Positions 61,471-64,000 of a stretch of DNA of 64,000 nt are shown in pieces. Each line of letters opens with the position of its first letter. Position 1 is the first letter of the stretch. This DNA comes from Sinotaia quadrata (lineage: Eukaryota; Mollusca; Gastropoda; Architaenioglossa; Viviparidae). The stretch is from NCBI GenBank assembly GCA_028829895.1, contig CM054182.1, positions 38,560,879-38,624,878 on the forward strand, read 5' to 3'. The notes below the pieces were generated by a model. It ran no database searches. It worked only from the letters and a program-made list of their open reading frames with translations, and was not told where the DNA came from. The position numbers and the translations under genes are program-made.

Positions 61471-62914
61471 TAGTGACCCATGTTTAAAAGATGTGCATTA
61501 ACTCACTGCACTTTTGAATAAAGACCACAGTAATTTTATGTTTCATCTGAAAACAATCTGAATTATAGCTGATAATAACAAAATACAAATGACACACTAT
61601 CTATTCTCCACCATCTGTAGAATTAATCCATATCTACAAATTCCTGACCTGTTTCAAATAACACAAAAGCACGATTTCCAAATTAATTAGATCAATGGAG
61701 TTACACTTACAGTCAACAACAAAAATGTAAAAATATGTTGAGATGGAGATGAGAAGAATTTACTTCTGTCCTGCTGAATATTACTTGGCTCATTTTGCCC
61801 AGTCTCCACAAATACAATAGCTTGGAAAAAATATTTCTTAAGCAGATCATTAATAAAGGATTTAATTAAGTTTACTCTAACAATATAAAATAAAGGGCTT
61901 TCTCAATGCAAGTTCTGTGAAGTTTTAAACAAGCATGAAATGTGGCAGGAATAGCACATTTCACTGCAAATTAAAGATTAGCTGAAGGTAAGGACAAAAT
62001 AATCACAACTATCAGTGTCATTTATTAAAATCTGTATCAAACAAATCAAAATACTGAAGATATTAAGTTTATCACATGTTAAAACTGTTAGGGTTAAATT
62101 ATATGGGTTCACTAAAATGTAAAATTAAAATTATTAAAAATTATAACAATGTAAATCACTTTGACAAAAACTGTGAAATGTTAAAAGCAACAACTAGATA
62201 AAAGTATATAATTTTAGCAAGTGCTTACTATACAGTAAAACTGTAGTTTCAAGTTATAAACCGATTTAAAATAGAACATAAACTCCAACTGCTGGGTGTA
62301 TTCATACTAACATTTAACATCTGTCATAATTGATTGTATATACTCGATTTATATCAAATTATATGTGTGAAAATATATTTCACCATGCAAAGTATTCTTT
62401 AAAGTTTCTAACACTTAAGAGAGAGTATTGCGAACTGTTCATTCGATAAACGAACAGTTGGTTGAGGTAACCGTAAAGCAATAGAATGTAGAAATATATT
62501 TAACTATAAAATGCACAAAAGATTAAACAGAAGAAAAAATAAGGTGCTACATTTGAAATATAGTCCGGTTAATCGCAAACATTGTCGAAAATTCATTTCT
62601 GTTATTTCATGGTGAAATAATCATATTTAACAATCCACCCTCACCGCAAAATATTATATAGACCTAATAGTAATAAAAAGACGTTCCACTTTTTATATTT
62701 ATAAGCACACTGTGTAAGGCCTACTTAAATACAATATACAAATTTACTGTCTTTAATTGGCATCTATATATTTAAGAAATGGGCAAGATTAAATCACTTG
62801 GCCAAACAATAAGAAAATATTTCAATAACATTACTGAGGTAGCTTTCTACTTACATTTGATTTACAAAAATGAAGACTTAGACTTTTAGAGGTTGTCTGG
62901 TTTGAAATTAAGTT
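61471..62914. other. Upstream of the cadherin start
   Basis: AT-rich sequence; no gene, promoter element or repeat I can support. Confidence 0.4.
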
Positions 62915-63076
62915 TTATCCCAGTGCAGGACAACGGGTTCCTTCACCACCACACCTTTTGAGGGCCTGCTCTTGATATGCTACCTTGTATATCTCACCTT
63001 CTGTCATAACAGAATGCCAATCTATTCTATATAGCCTCTCCAGCCAAACCGGTTCTACAACACCACCCACTGCCAT
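62915..63076 (-). CDS. Possible small ORF or first coding exon of unknown gene
   Basis: A 53-codon ORF starting MAVGGVVEPVWLERLYRIDW and ending CPALG-stop. The start context AAAATGG is good and base composition is richer in G and C than its surroundings. Within it, GAAG|gtgaga could serve as a splice donor, leaving MAVGGVVEPVWLERLYRIDW plus a few residues as a first exon. I do not recognise the protein. Joining it to the cadherin start-codon exon at either candidate donor does not give the cadherin frame. Confidence 0.35.
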   Translation of the reverse strand: MAVGGVVEPVWLERLYRIDWHSVMTEGEIYKVAYQEQALKRCGGEGTRCPALG

Positions 63077-63079
63077 TTT

Positions 63080-64000
63080 CAAACAAGAAAGCCATGTGAG
63101 AAATCTAAATATAGATTACTAATGAAAACAACAAATATACAGAGCTAGCAACTAATCTTTAGCATAATGTTCGAACTCATGTTACAGTATTTGATTTTTA
63201 TTGACAATTTTATAATATACTTTTGAACTTATTATAGTTTTGAAATTGGTAAACGTGATTATTGTTTACAAACTGCTTTTTTTATCAGGAGCTCTGTGAA
63301 CAGTCAACCATAACCGACTTGCATAGCCAGTTAACTTTTGTTTCCGGACTAATTCAGTCCGTGGGAAGTGTGGAAATGCCGACGGCCGCTTCCGAGTCTG
63401 ATTCTTAGCTCAATTCCTCTAAAACTATAGGTCACCCGGGGCACGAAACCCATGACATGCTGTTAGGGTCGGCCTTTATTTTTTGCACGGGCTCTGCGAC
63501 ACAGTTTAATAAAATATTGTAAAGAATATTCGTAGCGATCGACGCTCCAGTCCAGTGAGTTGAGAAGTGGCTTCATCAATTACTATGGCTGACGCGTCGA
63601 TCAGCGGGAGACCGCGACTATAAATATTTTACTTGATTTTAGAAAAAAAAATTGGTCTGTAAACACCATTTGATTTTTTTCATTTGATGCATAGAAATGT
63701 TTGTACTTTAATTTGAGCCTAATCTCATTTATTTTTTGGATTAGGAAGAAATCATGTTTAGAGTCCAGTGATTTTAACTTTGAAATGGATAGTAGTCATA
63801 ATGAAGGAGTACTTTTGGAGTCGCTAAAACAGTAAAAATGTAAACGGTGGGGCACCAAAGGCACTCCAACTCGCTTGGCGACTGACCTCGCCACCCCTAC
63901 CCCCAAACACCGGGACTGACTTGACATTTGAGTTGGACTCTGTAGGCTTGAAAGTCAGGGTGCCATGACAAGCAGACCTGGTGTCATGCTCAGAGATTCA
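63080..64000. other. GC-richer right edge, possible promoter region
   Basis: Sequence from about 63290 on contains CpG-rich stretches (gccgacggccgcttcc near 63377, gctgacgcgtcgatcagcgg near 63585) unlike the AT-rich interior. It could hold the start of a gene or a promoter, possibly for the cadherin leader exon, but no element is defined by the sequence. Confidence 0.3.

Overview
This is a metazoan nuclear genomic window. It is AT-rich, full of microsatellites and minisatellites, and almost entirely one intron-rich gene with canonical GT-AG introns. There are no bacterial operons, rRNAs or convincing tRNAs. The host cannot be named from sequence alone; an invertebrate (for example a mollusc or other protostome) is the best guess.

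The dominant feature is a large non-classical cadherin gene on the minus strand. I followed 25 exons from a signal-peptide exon at 60.5 kb down to 1.09 kb, and every exon junction keeps frame. They encode about 1152 residues: a signal peptide, a short linker, one LDL-receptor class A (LDLa) module, then extracellular cadherin repeats EC1 to EC9. The gene runs off the left edge of the window just before EC10. Family-specific landmarks point to an orthologue of protocadherin-15 (PCDH15; Cad99C in flies). These are a VNELTPPG motif at the start of EC2, the DGDDLGP linker between EC2 and EC3 followed by a Cys pair, a GYILEN strand at the start of EC4, and a degenerate GNQPPQF linker between EC5 and EC6. 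The LDLa module ahead of EC1 is not something I associate with vertebrate or fly members.

The introns hold the accessory material. Counting from the left: an LTR-like repeat (family A) at 1-358; an LTR-like element (family B) at about 3.5-5.3 kb; minisatellites at 3.0, 5.4, 6.9 and 8.1 kb; a 2.3 kb DNA-transposon-like element with long imperfect terminal inverted repeats and a broken zinc-finger-like protein gene at 9.13-11.41 kb, splitting a 21-bp minisatellite; a compositionally odd block at 14.0-16.6 kb; minisatellites touching exons at 22.4-23.1 and 23.7 kb; a second family B element at about 27.1-28.8 kb; a second family A copy at 32.2-33.5 kb; a 1.07 kb retro-insertion with a 13-bp target-site duplication and a (CAA)n tail at 36.7-37.75 kb; an LTR-like block on the minus strand at 39.6-40.8 kb; a third family A copy at 42.5-43.8 kb inserted into a 61-bp minisatellite; a hAT-like end at 46.2 kb; and another odd block at 55.6-57.3 kb.

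Upstream of the cadherin start (60.6-64 kb) are a perfect 20-bp palindrome, a long (GA)n tract, a 53-codon minus-strand ORF with a good start context at 62.9-63.1 kb, and a more GC-rich end that could hold a promoter. The first coding exon has its own splice acceptor, so at least one untranslated leader exon should lie further upstream.
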